A DNA stretch of 64,000 nt from Bacteriovorax sp. MedPE-SWde (GTDB lineage: Bacteria; Bdellovibrionota; Bacteriovoracia; Bacteriovoracales; Bacteriovoracaceae). The notes under the pieces were generated by a model. That model saw nothing but the letters and a program-made list of their open reading frames with translations, was not told the origin of the DNA and did not search any database. Numbering within the stretch: the first letter of the stretch is position 1; each line of letters begins with the position of its first letter. Below, piece by piece: positions 31,218-41,158 of the stretch. The position numbers and the translations under genes were made by a program. The DNA is taken from the NCBI GenBank assembly GCA_001874305.1, contig MPCU01000014.1, forward strand, positions 1 through 64,000, given 5' to 3'.

Positions 31218-31219
31218 AA

Positions 31220-31945
31220 ATGGGAATACTTCTCGCATATACAAGATACTTTCTGGCCGCATTGGCCATCGCTATAATTAGTTTTCTTTGCTCAATCGTT
31301 TTTCTTTTTAGACCTGCTCACCCAGGAAATACATTTCTTTCAGCAAGACTAATAGGTTACGTTGGCTGCTGGATCTTAGGTATGAAAGTTGAACTTGAAG
31401 GAAGTGAACACTTTAAAAATAATAAGCATGCTGTAGTCATCTCAAACCATCAATCAAACTTTGATATCTTCTATGTTGGAAGAATAGTGCCAAGACGTAC
31501 AGTCAGTGTTGGAAAAAAGAGTATCGTATACTTTCCATTCTTTGGTCAAATGTATTGGCTGGCCGGAAATATCCTTATAGACAGAGGAAATAGAAAGAAG
31601 GCCTGGAGCGTAATGGACAAGGCAGTTGAAGCTATCAAAAATAAAAAGGCCTCAATCTGGATTATGCCGGAAGGAACAAGATCAAAAGGCAGAGGTACTC
31701 TCCCATTTAAAAAAGGTGCATTTGTTACCGCGATTAAAGCACAATGCCCAATCGTTTCAGTGTGTATCTCGTCATTTGATAAGCATATAGATTTAACAAG
31801 GTGGAAATCGGGTACAATGAAAATCAAAGTTCTTCCACCAATTCAAGCAGAGGGCCTAGAAATGGATGACCTTCTCGAACTTAAAGATAAGGCATATGGT
31901 CTCGTTTCAAGGACTGTTGAAACACTAGATAATAGCTATATTTGA
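31220..31945 (+). CDS. plsC: 1-acyl-sn-glycerol-3-phosphate acyltransferase
   Basis: SNHQSNFD (NHxxxxD), IDRGNRKKA, IMPEGTRSKGRG motifs. Confidence 0.92.
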   Translation: MGILLAYTRYFLAALAIAIISFLCSIVFLFRPAHPGNTFLSARLIGYVGCWILGMKVELEGSEHFKNNKHAVVISNHQSNFDIFYVGRIVPRRTVSVGKKSIVYFPFFGQMYWLAGNILIDRGNRKKAWSVMDKAVEAIKNKKASIWIMPEGTRSKGRGTLPFKKGAFVTAIKAQCPIVSVCISSFDKHIDLTRWKSGTMKIKVLPPIQAEGLEMDDLLELKDKAYGLVSRTVETLDNSYI

Positions 31946-32021
31946 CACTTTCCCCACAAAAGTGAAAACGATTGTATTCTTTATGTATTTACACGTGCTT
32001 AGACACCTGTCATAATTTCAT

Positions 32022-34160
32022 ATGGATTTCAAAACAGATATTTTGGATGGAGTTACACGCTCTATCGACGCCAAAGACTTAAAAGACTTTCTCTTTCTTC
32101 AAGGAAAGTATCACGCTCAAGACCGCTTTGTTCAAATGGAAATGTTACGTATTGTTTCTCAAGGACGCATATGTGAGCTGCTTGATGATACTGAGGCCAA
32201 TCTTGCAATAGATAAGCATATGAGAGAGCTGGGTATTTATCATTACTCAGTTATTGAAGAAGAACAACTATCTGAACATGGAAAAAAGTTACTCACATCT
32301 TATTGTGACGGCGTGAATTCTCGAATTTCTCAGTCAATTCCACTCGAATTTACAATAATGGGTCATCGTCCAGAGAAGTGGAAAATAGCAGATTGTATTG
32401 TTTCGATTAAAGCAATGGCGTACCTCGGTCTAGCTCAAGGCCAGCAAGATCTTCAAAAGCTCTTTATTCAAATGGTAAAAAATGGTGTTCCTTCTGATAA
32501 AATTAACTCTCTTTCGCAAAACCAAATGGGAGATTTAACAGAGGAGATTATACACCTCATTAAGAAAGTTAACCTATATAATCCTCTCATACCAGAGTCT
32601 TATAATTTCCTAAAAAATATCCCAAAAGTTCAAGCATCTAATAACTGGCTCTTTAAGAATGAGTCTGGAGAAGTTCTCCATGCAAGTGACCCTCATCTAG
32701 AAGTCAATAGATTGCCAGCAGTTTGGTATGAAATGAAAGCAACTGTAGCAAACTCTAAATTATTTGGTATCTCCATGCCTGGTGTTCCAGGAATAGTAAT
32801 GGGAAGAAAAGATGGACTGAGCTTTTCATTCACGTATGGCTTTATGGATATGATTGATTTCTTCATTGAAGAAGTTAAAGACAACAAGTTTAGAGATGGA
32901 TCAGAGTTTATAAACTTTGACGTTAGAAGAGAAGTAATCAAGAGAAAGAAGAAAAATGACGTAAAGGTCATAATAAGAAAAACTCAATCAGGGGTACTTG
33001 ATGCTCCAAGTGATAGTCCTCTACTCACGGATGGAATTTATCTTTCAACTGCATGGTCATGTAGAAGTAATGGATCAGCAAAGACACTCGAATCTATCCT
33101 AGGAATCTTTGAGTCCAATAGTGTTGATCAATTAGTTGAACATACGTCTAATGTAAGTATCAGTTGTAATTGGCTTATCGCAGACGATAATGGCTCAATG
33201 GCATATCAACAATCAGGATTATTACCAAAACGAAAGTCTACAGGACTCGTTCCTTTAATTGGCTGGATTGAAGAAAATAGATGGTCAGGAATCTACGAAG
33301 GTCATGAGCTTCTAAGCTTTAAAGAAAACGAAAGAAACTCAATAGTAACCGCTAATAATCTCATCGAGAGAGATGGATTTCCTAAAGCGATAAATGCACC
33401 AATGGGAGATTATCGCCACGACAGAGTTGTAGAATTATTAAAAGAAAAAAAGAACCACACTATAGAAGACTTTAAAAGAATTCAATCTGACTTAGTGTCA
33501 CTACAGTCAAAGAAATTCCTTAACAAGTACAAGGACAACTTTAAAGATTCGAAGTACAGCACTCTCCTCGATTGGGATTACTCGTATTCAACAAACTCAA
33601 AGAAAGCAGTCGTATTTGAAGAATTTTATCGAGTTCTCACTAAGAAGTTTTTTAGTGAACACTTAATGAATAAAGAAGAGATACTTTTTTGCCTCGACCA
33701 AACATCATTTATCGCTGATTTCTACGGACTATTTGATCGCCTCTTTCTTGAAGAAATCTCGGAAGAAGAAAGTAAGCTATGGTTCTCTAATCGTAAAAAA
33801 GAGGAATATATAGATCTGGCCCTAGATAAAATGACATCATCAGGAAGACTCTGGGGAGAGATTAATAAAATCGATATGAACTATATACTCCTTGACGGAA
33901 AACTTCCGGCCTTCATGGGTCTAGATAAAAGAGATGTGCAAATTCCGGGAAATAGAGCAACGATAGTTCAGGGACAGGTGTTTAATGCACATGGTAGAAA
34001 ATCATCATTTTGCCCATCATGGAAACTCATTACAGATATGAGCACAGGAGATCTCTACACAGTTCTACCTGGAGGACTTAATGATCGTCCCCTTTCAAAG
34101 CTTTTTAAATCTGACTTAAATAACTGGATAAGTTTCGGATATCGCAAGAATTCTCTCTAA
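32022..34160 (+). CDS. Penicillin acylase/AHL acylase family Ntn-hydrolase, no obvious signal peptide
   Basis: KYHAQDRFVQMEMLRIVSQGRICELL; QASNNWLFKNESGEVLHASDPHL (autocleavage/Ser nucleophile); PGVPGIVMGRKDGLSFSFT. Confidence 0.9.
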   Translation: MDFKTDILDGVTRSIDAKDLKDFLFLQGKYHAQDRFVQMEMLRIVSQGRICELLDDTEANLAIDKHMRELGIYHYSVIEEEQLSEHGKKLLTSYCDGVNSRISQSIPLEFTIMGHRPEKWKIADCIVSIKAMAYLGLAQGQQDLQKLFIQMVKNGVPSDKINSLSQNQMGDLTEEIIHLIKKVNLYNPLIPESYNFLKNIPKVQASNNWLFKNESGEVLHASDPHLEVNRLPAVWYEMKATVANSKLFGISMPGVPGIVMGRKDGLSFSFTYGFMDMIDFFIEEVKDNKFRDGSEFINFDVRREVIKRKKKNDVKVIIRKTQSGVLDAPSDSPLLTDGIYLSTAWSCRSNGSAKTLESILGIFESNSVDQLVEHTSNVSISCNWLIADDNGSMAYQQSGLLPKRKSTGLVPLIGWIEENRWSGIYEGHELLSFKENERNSIVTANNLIERDGFPKAINAPMGDYRHDRVVELLKEKKNHTIEDFKRIQSDLVSLQSKKFLNKYKDNFKDSKYSTLLDWDYSYSTNSKKAVVFEEFYRVLTKKFFSEHLMNKEEILFCLDQTSFIADFYGLFDRLFLEEISEEESKLWFSNRKKEEYIDLALDKMTSSGRLWGEINKIDMNYILLDGKLPAFMGLDKRDVQIPGNRATIVQGQVFNAHGRKSSFCPSWKLITDMSTGDLYTVLPGGLNDRPLSKLFKSDLNNWISFGYRKNSL

Positions 34161-34214
34161 TAAATTTGCCAATAAACGTCCTCTATAAGTATCATATTTA
34201 TAGAGGATAAATTT

Positions 34215-34889
34215 ATGAAATTATTACTTTGTATCATCACCACTTTTAACATTTTTGCAGTCTCTGTTGGAGAAGTTATCTTTACCAAAGGTGATGTCTC
34301 TGTTGAAGTAGGAAATAAGAAAAATACACGTAAGATAAACAAAGGACATAAGCTTCAATTAAATGAAATCGTGGTGACAGGAAAGAAGTCTCTTGCAGTA
34401 ATAAAGCTTAAAGACAAGAGTACTTTAAAAGTAGATAAGAATTCTAAAATGAGAGTATCTTCAATATTAAAGAAGTTAACACCTACTAAAGTTGAAATTA
34501 GCAAGGGAGCGGTTTTCTTTAATATCATCAAGAAGAAAGCTGTTGGCAAGAAAAACCCAGTTAGTTTTAAAGTACAAACCAGAACTGCTGCAATGGGAGT
34601 GCGAGGTACAACCTTCTTCGTATCAGCATCTGGTAAAGACAAGAACTATGATACATGGATGTGTGTTAAAGAAGGTATTGTAGAGGCAAAAAGACATAAG
34701 TCGACTAAAGCAGTACTAGTAAAAACAGGAGAAGGCGTAAAACTTTCAAGAACAGAAAAGGTTGATAACCCTAGACCACTACCATGGACGCAAGGACTCA
34801 ACTGGGAATTTAATACTCAAAAGAATATTGAAAACAAAGTGGATATAAGCAATGCATACAAAGACATACTTGATCAAGATTACGACTAG
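34215..34889 (+). CDS. FecR-domain secreted protein
   Basis: GEVIFTKGDVSVEVGNKKNTRKINKGHKLQLNEIVVTGKKSLAVIKLKDKSTLKV; RTAAMGVRGTTFFVS. Confidence 0.85.
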   Translation: MKLLLCIITTFNIFAVSVGEVIFTKGDVSVEVGNKKNTRKINKGHKLQLNEIVVTGKKSLAVIKLKDKSTLKVDKNSKMRVSSILKKLTPTKVEISKGAVFFNIIKKKAVGKKNPVSFKVQTRTAAMGVRGTTFFVSASGKDKNYDTWMCVKEGIVEAKRHKSTKAVLVKTGEGVKLSRTEKVDNPRPLPWTQGLNWEFNTQKNIENKVDISNAYKDILDQDYD

Positions 34890-35616
34890 TTTACTATTAA
34901 CAGGATTCGTTCTGGCCGGAGCAGTTCCCGCGACGGAAGAAAAGAACGCAAACCCTTACGGTATTTTTAGAATATTTAAAAATATCGATAAGAAACACAA
35001 ATTTGTTGGTTCTTACTTTTATAGAAGAGATAACGACAGAAATATAACTGGTCTAGAATTATCTTTAAGAAGAAAAGTCAGTAAATTCGTTTCCTATGGA
35101 ATAGAAGCAGATGTTAGGACAGGTATGCGCCATGATGATGACTGGGTCTGGAAAGATGCAAAGTGGTCATGGGAAGACGATAGTGAACCAGAGCTTGGTA
35201 CTTCATTATTTTTAAAATTTAAAAGAGGCCTCTATTTTCTACCTGGTACAAACTGGGTTGGCTCAATAAATCTTAAAACTCACAATAACTGGACTAAGAC
35301 GCTTATGACGCTAAAGCCAGAGGCGTCACTTACCTATATTCATTTTGCTAATGGTAAGCCTATCTACAACATCTATACAAAAGTTCAATATTATATACCA
35401 TTGAACTTTGGGCAAGATGACATCTATCAGAAATGGCTCTACCTTGGAACTATGCTACACTGGAAAGATAACCTAAAACCATTTCTATTTGTGGCGTACA
35501 AGGAAGAAAACTGGACACAGTCTAAAGACTTCGAAGAGAGACTACCAAATGAAGAATACTCTTCAAAAAGTAAACTCTCTTATATCGGAATTGGACTAAA
35601 TTACTACCTAGACTAG
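34852..35616 (+). CDS. Putative outer membrane beta-barrel protein overlapping the FecR gene
   Basis: Signal peptide (ITTSLLLTGFVLAGA); beta-barrel-like pattern, C-terminal LSYIGIGLNYYLD. Confidence 0.7.
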   Translation: MHTKTYLIKITTSLLLTGFVLAGAVPATEEKNANPYGIFRIFKNIDKKHKFVGSYFYRRDNDRNITGLELSLRRKVSKFVSYGIEADVRTGMRHDDDWVWKDAKWSWEDDSEPELGTSLFLKFKRGLYFLPGTNWVGSINLKTHNNWTKTLMTLKPEASLTYIHFANGKPIYNIYTKVQYYIPLNFGQDDIYQKWLYLGTMLHWKDNLKPFLFVAYKEENWTQSKDFEERLPNEEYSSKSKLSYIGIGLNYYLD

Positions 35617-35650
35617 GTACGCGCGTCCGTATCGTGAATACCACTACTTA
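35616..35650 (+). repeat. Left inverted repeat of RAYT element
   Basis: ggtacgcgcgtccgtatcgtgaataccactactta; reverse complement matches 36342..36376 at 30/35 (outer 25 bp: 23/25). Confidence 0.9.
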
Positions 35651-36285
35651 AAAGACCTATTCAAAATGCTCAAGTGAAAACTTGAGCTACTATTACTTGG
35701 TTTAAACCTTTCGCGATTCAATCCTTGTCTAATAGTGTCTTCAAAGTCACTCCCGAACCTTTCTTCAAACCAACTCTTTTCTTCATGATAGTTTATATGT
35801 GGCCTATAGTTAAAAAGCTTAACTTCAAGTTTTGAGAAATGTAGTGAACTATATGGATAACTGTAACAGTCCTTCGTTATATTCGCTCTTACAGGATTCT
35901 GATAGATGTAGCGATAAACATTCATAAGATAATTATGATCTTCAACAATTGACCACTTATAACGATTACTAAACTTTTGATTTATTACACCTGATTTTTT
36001 GGAAATGAGCTGACTTAATCTCAAATTGAAGAACATCATGAAGCGATCAATATTGGCCTCAGGAGTTGTAATCAGCATATGATAGTGATTAGACATAAGA
36101 ACATAACTATGAAGAGTGACATCCACTTTCTTGAGTGCATAGAGTAATGCTTCTTTGCATATGTCCCACACTTCAGACACTGGAATCTCAAACCATGTTC
36201 GATTATTTGTTCTTGTTATTACATGATAAGGTAAATCATTTTGGCGTATTAGTTTTCTTCTTGGCATGGATCGATGTTGCAACAA
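35644..36285 (-). mobile_element. REP-associated-type tyrosine transposase (RAYT, Y1_Tnp/HUH)
   Basis: LPYHVITRTNNRTWF, MSNHYHMLI (HUH), YRYIYQNPVRANI; intact ORF. Confidence 0.9.
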
Positions 36286-36341
36286 TTCATTACCAACATC
36301 AACTTATTCAAAATTAATTAGAATGATATTTTAAAAGTGAA

Positions 36342-36376
36342 TAAGTCTTTGTATTTACGATATGGACGCGCGTACC
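36342..36376 (-). repeat. Right inverted repeat of RAYT element
   Basis: taagtctttgtatttacgatatggacgcgcgtacc, inverted copy of 35616..35650. Confidence 0.9.
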
Positions 36377-36482
36377 TTTTAGACGGCCACGGTAATTCTT
36401 ACAAAACGGCCATAAATAATACTTCTCTATATTACAATCATCCTAATAACTTAAAATTCAATTTGCTTTACAGGAAGAGATT

Positions 36483-38030
36483 ATGAAGAAGTCATTATTC
36501 ATTGCAATAACTATGCTTACAACACTTGCAAATGCAGGCGTAACGACAAAGCTAAATGATCTTGACAAGCATCTCGATAGCAAACTGCAAAAGCACATAA
36601 AAGAAATGAGACCCTTTGTAGAAAGAGGGAATTCAAATGCAAAGCTCTTCTTTATCCCACATGAAAGAGCAGAGATAATTAAATCAACTACTGAGTTTTT
36701 AAATGAGCTAAAGAAAGTTGAAGCTTATAAACCAGATAAGTCACATGGACTTCGCTCGAAGAAAAGATCACAGAGAAACTACACAAGGCTTCTAGCAAAA
36801 ACAATTAAGTATAAATATCTCGCAAAATATCTAAACTTCTCATTTTTAGGAATGAACCCTTATGTCGCAGTATTAAGTGAAGACGACAAAGAAAGGGGTC
36901 ATAGTGCGAAGGCCTTTAGAAAGAGCATTAGAAAGGCCCTAAGACAAAGTTGGGATGTCCTTAATAGAAAAAGTAATATTGACGATCACAGAAGTGGCAA
37001 AGAAGAGCTTGATGACAATGCCTTCTTTCACCTATCAGACTTATCAAAAGATATCTCAGGCTTTAAAAAGCTTGAAAGTAAATATAACCAACTTTCAGAT
37101 GAACAAGAAGAAATCTTAGAAAATAATGTAAGAGATTACATGCTAAATATCTATGAATTAAAAGACACTATTAAAGATATAGACTGGAAAGTAGGGGCCT
37201 ACTCGCCTCTTTATCATTTAAAAGTATTTCTCCTTAAAGCTGCTAGTTATATTGCCCTTCCTGGTAAGCATAAAATATCACTAGAGACACTTAAGAAAGT
37301 AGATCCAATAATGGCACCTGGTGATATAGGACTAATTCAGAGATATAACAAACTTAGTAATATAGTTTTTAAAGGCAATTGGACCCATAGTTTAATTTAC
37401 CTTGGTAAATACTCAAAAATGGCGAGCTTCTTTAATAAAGACGAAGAGACGCAAGAGACATTTAAGAATAAATGTATTTCAGAAAAACTTGCGTGTGACA
37501 GCTTCATTAGTTACTTAATGGCAAAGCACCCAAAACAGATGTCCAAGTATATAAAATCTGATTCAGATAAAGACCCAATTGCAACAATAGAGGCCTTAAA
37601 GCCAGGTGTAATCTTATTCACTATGAAAAAGAGTATGGGCTGGGATAACTTAGCGATAGTTAGACCAAAACTTTCAAAACGTGACAAAGCACTATCGATT
37701 GCCACAGCATTTGATAACTTAGGTAAACCATATGACTATAACTTTAATGGACAGACGAATGAGAGATTTGTTTGTACAGAGCTTGTAAGCTACTCATATG
37801 CAGCTAACCCAAACATTAGTAAGAAGGGCCTTAGCTGGGAAATGAATTATGTAATGGGAAAGCCAGTAATGTATGCATTTGACGTGCTTGAGACCTTTTT
37901 TAAGCGTGAGCAATCAGGAAATCAAGAGCTTGACCTTGTCCTCTACCTAAAAGGATCAAAGGGCGAATATGGAAAGTCTCGCAATGGAACTCGTGAAGAG
38001 CTATTGAGCACGCTTGATCTAACTGATTAG
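36483..38030 (+). CDS. Second YiiX/permuted NlpC-P60-like secreted protein
   Basis: Signal peptide; MAPGDIGLIQRYNKLSNIVFKGNWTHSLIYLGKY; ERFVCTELVSYSY. Confidence 0.8.
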   Translation: MKKSLFIAITMLTTLANAGVTTKLNDLDKHLDSKLQKHIKEMRPFVERGNSNAKLFFIPHERAEIIKSTTEFLNELKKVEAYKPDKSHGLRSKKRSQRNYTRLLAKTIKYKYLAKYLNFSFLGMNPYVAVLSEDDKERGHSAKAFRKSIRKALRQSWDVLNRKSNIDDHRSGKEELDDNAFFHLSDLSKDISGFKKLESKYNQLSDEQEEILENNVRDYMLNIYELKDTIKDIDWKVGAYSPLYHLKVFLLKAASYIALPGKHKISLETLKKVDPIMAPGDIGLIQRYNKLSNIVFKGNWTHSLIYLGKYSKMASFFNKDEETQETFKNKCISEKLACDSFISYLMAKHPKQMSKYIKSDSDKDPIATIEALKPGVILFTMKKSMGWDNLAIVRPKLSKRDKALSIATAFDNLGKPYDYNFNGQTNERFVCTELVSYSYAANPNISKKGLSWEMNYVMGKPVMYAFDVLETFFKREQSGNQELDLVLYLKGSKGEYGKSRNGTREELLSTLDLTD

Positions 38031-38058
38031 GCCTGACCAAAATTTATGCTAAATAACA

Positions 38059-38085
38059 AGGCCGTGTCTAAATATTAGACGGCCT
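38059..38085 (+). terminator. Putative terminator hairpin
   Basis: aggccgtgtcta-aatat-tagacggcct followed by cttct. Confidence 0.5.
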
Positions 38086-38160
38086 CTTCTCTACATCTTA
38101 CTAATAACACGTTCAAAGTCTGGCACTTCAATTGCAACATATATCCCCAAAGGGGAACTA

Positions 38161-41154
38161 ATGTATAAACTGAAGTCGGTATATTTCTATCTATTTCTAT
38201 CTGTCGTAATCACGTCATGTGGTTCGAAAGATAGTGATGAGCAGAGGCCTGCGAACTTCGTAGTTAATCAGATCCAATTAGTAGACCTAAAGACCACAAA
38301 ATCTACAAATAAATCAGGCCCATCAGAACTTAAAGATACTGCACACTACTTTTTAAAAGTATGTCTTAAAGATCCGGCGGTTGGAAATCCAATAAGAGAC
38401 CACGAGTTCAAAGCTACACTAGCAGGTGAATCTCAAGCAGTTAAAACTGACTTTGATGGATGTTTTACTTGGTTTGGTAATATCCCATACTCAATGCTCA
38501 AATGTGAAAGCTATAAGAAAGAAGAGTTCAGACTTGAAGGGCTTGGAAATTATTCTGGATCTATTCAAGCTCCTCTATACTTTAACCCAACAAATATATC
38601 ATCTAAGTCTTTCTTTGATGGAAGATACCAGACACCTAATAAGCTTAGTGCTGATAATTGTAATGATACAAAATTTAGAATATCAAATGTGTCTTTAACA
38701 AGAGTAAAAAATAATGAGAACCTTGAATTTAATGTAGATATGCAACCAATGCTTGAGAGAACTCTACTTGATGGAGCTCTTCATAATATCAAATTAAGCT
38801 CAGCTGGTGAATTCAATGTAAGAGCAAGAATAATAACAGAAATAAACGGTGAAAAAATTGAACTAACGAGCACTGAAAGTACAGCTTCTCTAACTAATCA
38901 GAATATGAAGTTAGCACTAGTTTTCAGTATGCCAAAGATCGAATTTCCATCGAATGATCTTCAATACCAGATGGAGTTAAGCATAACTCCCCTAGCAAAT
39001 GAAGCTTTTAAGACTTTTGTAGGTGTTATCAAATCAAATGATATCTTCTTTAAACAAAGTACGAAAATTGTAGAAATTGAAGAATCAATATCATCTCAGA
39101 AGATATCTCCAAAGACTATTGGAGTGAGTTCAACTAATAGAACATCAAACCATATACAGGCCAAAGAGATTATTGTTGTCTCGACTGAAAATATTGGTGA
39201 AAATGATTATTCTCAAGCAAAGACTAAGAGGCTATCTCTTAAGACATGTTTCTATAATAATCTCGCACAATTTGCTAGTGAACCTGTAGCAAATAAATCT
39301 ATAAAGGCAACAATTGGACAGAAGAATTATAAGGTTAAACTACAACAAAACAATCCAGAAACAGATGAGACAGGTTGTTTAAACTATGATCTTTTCGTAG
39401 ACTACAAACTATTTAACTCAAGAAATTGGAATGACGAGACGATCACTTTTACAATTGATAACGCAAAGTCAATTAAAAGAGATATTCAACTTAACCCTTG
39501 GTCTAAATCAAGAGTACTTAGAGATAAGAAATACTCAAAAATCACAAGTGAGTTAATCGATAATAACGAATCAATTATTCACTTAGATAAAATCACATAC
39601 GGACAGTTAGGTAATGTTGATGACTCATACTATGTAAATAAGTATGCTGATCTCTTTTACAAGAAGAAATACTTCTTAGAGTTCTATCCATTTGTTAAGT
39701 ACTCAAAAAGTTTTCAAGAAGAGTCTTCTCTTAAGTCTCTTAACTTTGGAAAGTTAAATGTAAAGATATCACTCTTCGCTCTAAGTGCTGATAAGACAGA
39801 ATTAAAAGATACAGACTTTTCTAAGTTAACTCTTCTCTCTGCTACACAGAAGTCAGCAAAGGTTGATTTATCAGGAAGATTATACATTGAGCCAACGCTT
39901 CCACTAGAAGTAACAGACGCCCTACACCTATCTGTTAAGTCAGTATTACTTGTAGAAGTCATACCAACAGAGGGACTTGAGGGACTAGCATCTCGAAAAT
40001 TTGTAATAGATTTCTTTGGAACAGATTCAAAAACTTCAAAGAGTGCTTTCTCTATTGCTAACGAAGTTACATATGACCAACAAGAGCATATCAATTACTT
40101 TATTGAAAAAGGTCATGCCTTTTCTAAAGGCCTTGATAAGAAGCTATCAAAGGATAACAACTCATTAAAATTATTTAGAGAGAATTTAAAAGATGTAAAT
40201 AAAGTTTCATTCTCTGAATTCAAAGACCTTAAGCAAGTAAAAGACTCAGGACTTGACCACAAGAGCATGAGAGTTCTTATGCAAATAAAGGACAAAGTTC
40301 CAAGTTCTATTAGAGACTCACTTTGTAATATGATGAACAAAGGTACTTTAAACTATTTTGATAGAAAAGAATGTAAGGAAAACTTCTATTCACAGATTAG
40401 AGTAAAAGGTGCAGAACACATTACAGGAACTGTGAATCTTGATGATTTTTCAAGAGATAATGATGTTTCAAAAGCATCAGTAATTCCAGGATCAGAAGAG
40501 AACGACGGATCAATAAACAGAGGATACGCTTTCATGGCAGCAAAGGGCTATAGGGCATCTGAGGCATGGGGAACAAACGATTCCACAACAGAGAGTATTT
40601 CAGCAAGTTTATATTATGATGGTCCACCAAGTGTATTCTTGATGACTGCAGGTGTAACAAAATCACACTCAGCTTTTAATGAGAAAGTTAACGCGAAGAT
40701 GCACATGATGTTTACGAGAACATTCTCTACATTAACACCAGTAAAACTAAATTATAACTCAATATCAGTTAACTTCCCTGCCTATGTTCAGAGATGTTTT
40801 CTCATAGAGAATCTAAAAGATAACAAGAATAGCTTCCACGTATGTGAAGATAGACCACGAAGAAAGTTAGTTACAGAAAAATGGTACTTTATTGGTGAAG
40901 CTGATGCCAAGACCCATGGGGTTCTAACTGATGGAATTGAAGTTGGTGAGAAAACTAACTTAAAGATTATCAGAGGTGAAAAGAACTTTAAACAAGTTTG
41001 GAGTATGTTTGAAAAAGAAGATACGAAAACTGTTATCGCTGAGATGGAAGACTTCAGCCTCGGTGAGAAGTTTTTAGAATACAAAAATAATAATACACTA
41101 GATATAGGACTTGAAACTACGAAATCGAGCAGTTTTCCAGGATTGCTAAGGTAA
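38161..41154 (+). CDS. Large lipoprotein (997 aa) with internal Cys-pair repeat
   Basis: Lipobox LSVVITSCGS; two related segments (LKVCLKD...FDGCF and LKTCFYN...ETGCL). Confidence 0.8.
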   Translation: MYKLKSVYFYLFLSVVITSCGSKDSDEQRPANFVVNQIQLVDLKTTKSTNKSGPSELKDTAHYFLKVCLKDPAVGNPIRDHEFKATLAGESQAVKTDFDGCFTWFGNIPYSMLKCESYKKEEFRLEGLGNYSGSIQAPLYFNPTNISSKSFFDGRYQTPNKLSADNCNDTKFRISNVSLTRVKNNENLEFNVDMQPMLERTLLDGALHNIKLSSAGEFNVRARIITEINGEKIELTSTESTASLTNQNMKLALVFSMPKIEFPSNDLQYQMELSITPLANEAFKTFVGVIKSNDIFFKQSTKIVEIEESISSQKISPKTIGVSSTNRTSNHIQAKEIIVVSTENIGENDYSQAKTKRLSLKTCFYNNLAQFASEPVANKSIKATIGQKNYKVKLQQNNPETDETGCLNYDLFVDYKLFNSRNWNDETITFTIDNAKSIKRDIQLNPWSKSRVLRDKKYSKITSELIDNNESIIHLDKITYGQLGNVDDSYYVNKYADLFYKKKYFLEFYPFVKYSKSFQEESSLKSLNFGKLNVKISLFALSADKTELKDTDFSKLTLLSATQKSAKVDLSGRLYIEPTLPLEVTDALHLSVKSVLLVEVIPTEGLEGLASRKFVIDFFGTDSKTSKSAFSIANEVTYDQQEHINYFIEKGHAFSKGLDKKLSKDNNSLKLFRENLKDVNKVSFSEFKDLKQVKDSGLDHKSMRVLMQIKDKVPSSIRDSLCNMMNKGTLNYFDRKECKENFYSQIRVKGAEHITGTVNLDDFSRDNDVSKASVIPGSEENDGSINRGYAFMAAKGYRASEAWGTNDSTTESISASLYYDGPPSVFLMTAGVTKSHSAFNEKVNAKMHMMFTRTFSTLTPVKLNYNSISVNFPAYVQRCFLIENLKDNKNSFHVCEDRPRRKLVTEKWYFIGEADAKTHGVLTDGIEVGEKTNLKIIRGEKNFKQVWSMFEKEDTKTVIAEMEDFSLGEKFLEYKNNNTLDIGLETTKSSSFPGLLR

Positions 41155-41158
41155 AATT

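Noticed and set aside
34215-34889. FecIR-type iron signalling
   Set aside because: No adjacent FecI sigma or TonB receptor; FecR-domain protein has a signal peptide instead of a cytoplasmic anti-sigma segment
35605-36390. Possible target-site duplication 'tagac' around the RAYT unit
   Set aside because: Copies are not immediately adjacent to both repeat ends and HUH transposases do not normally create TSDs
39714-41084. Minus-strand ORFs within the 997-aa lipoprotein gene
   Set aside because: Antisense shadow ORFs of a supported coding region with no recognisable motifs
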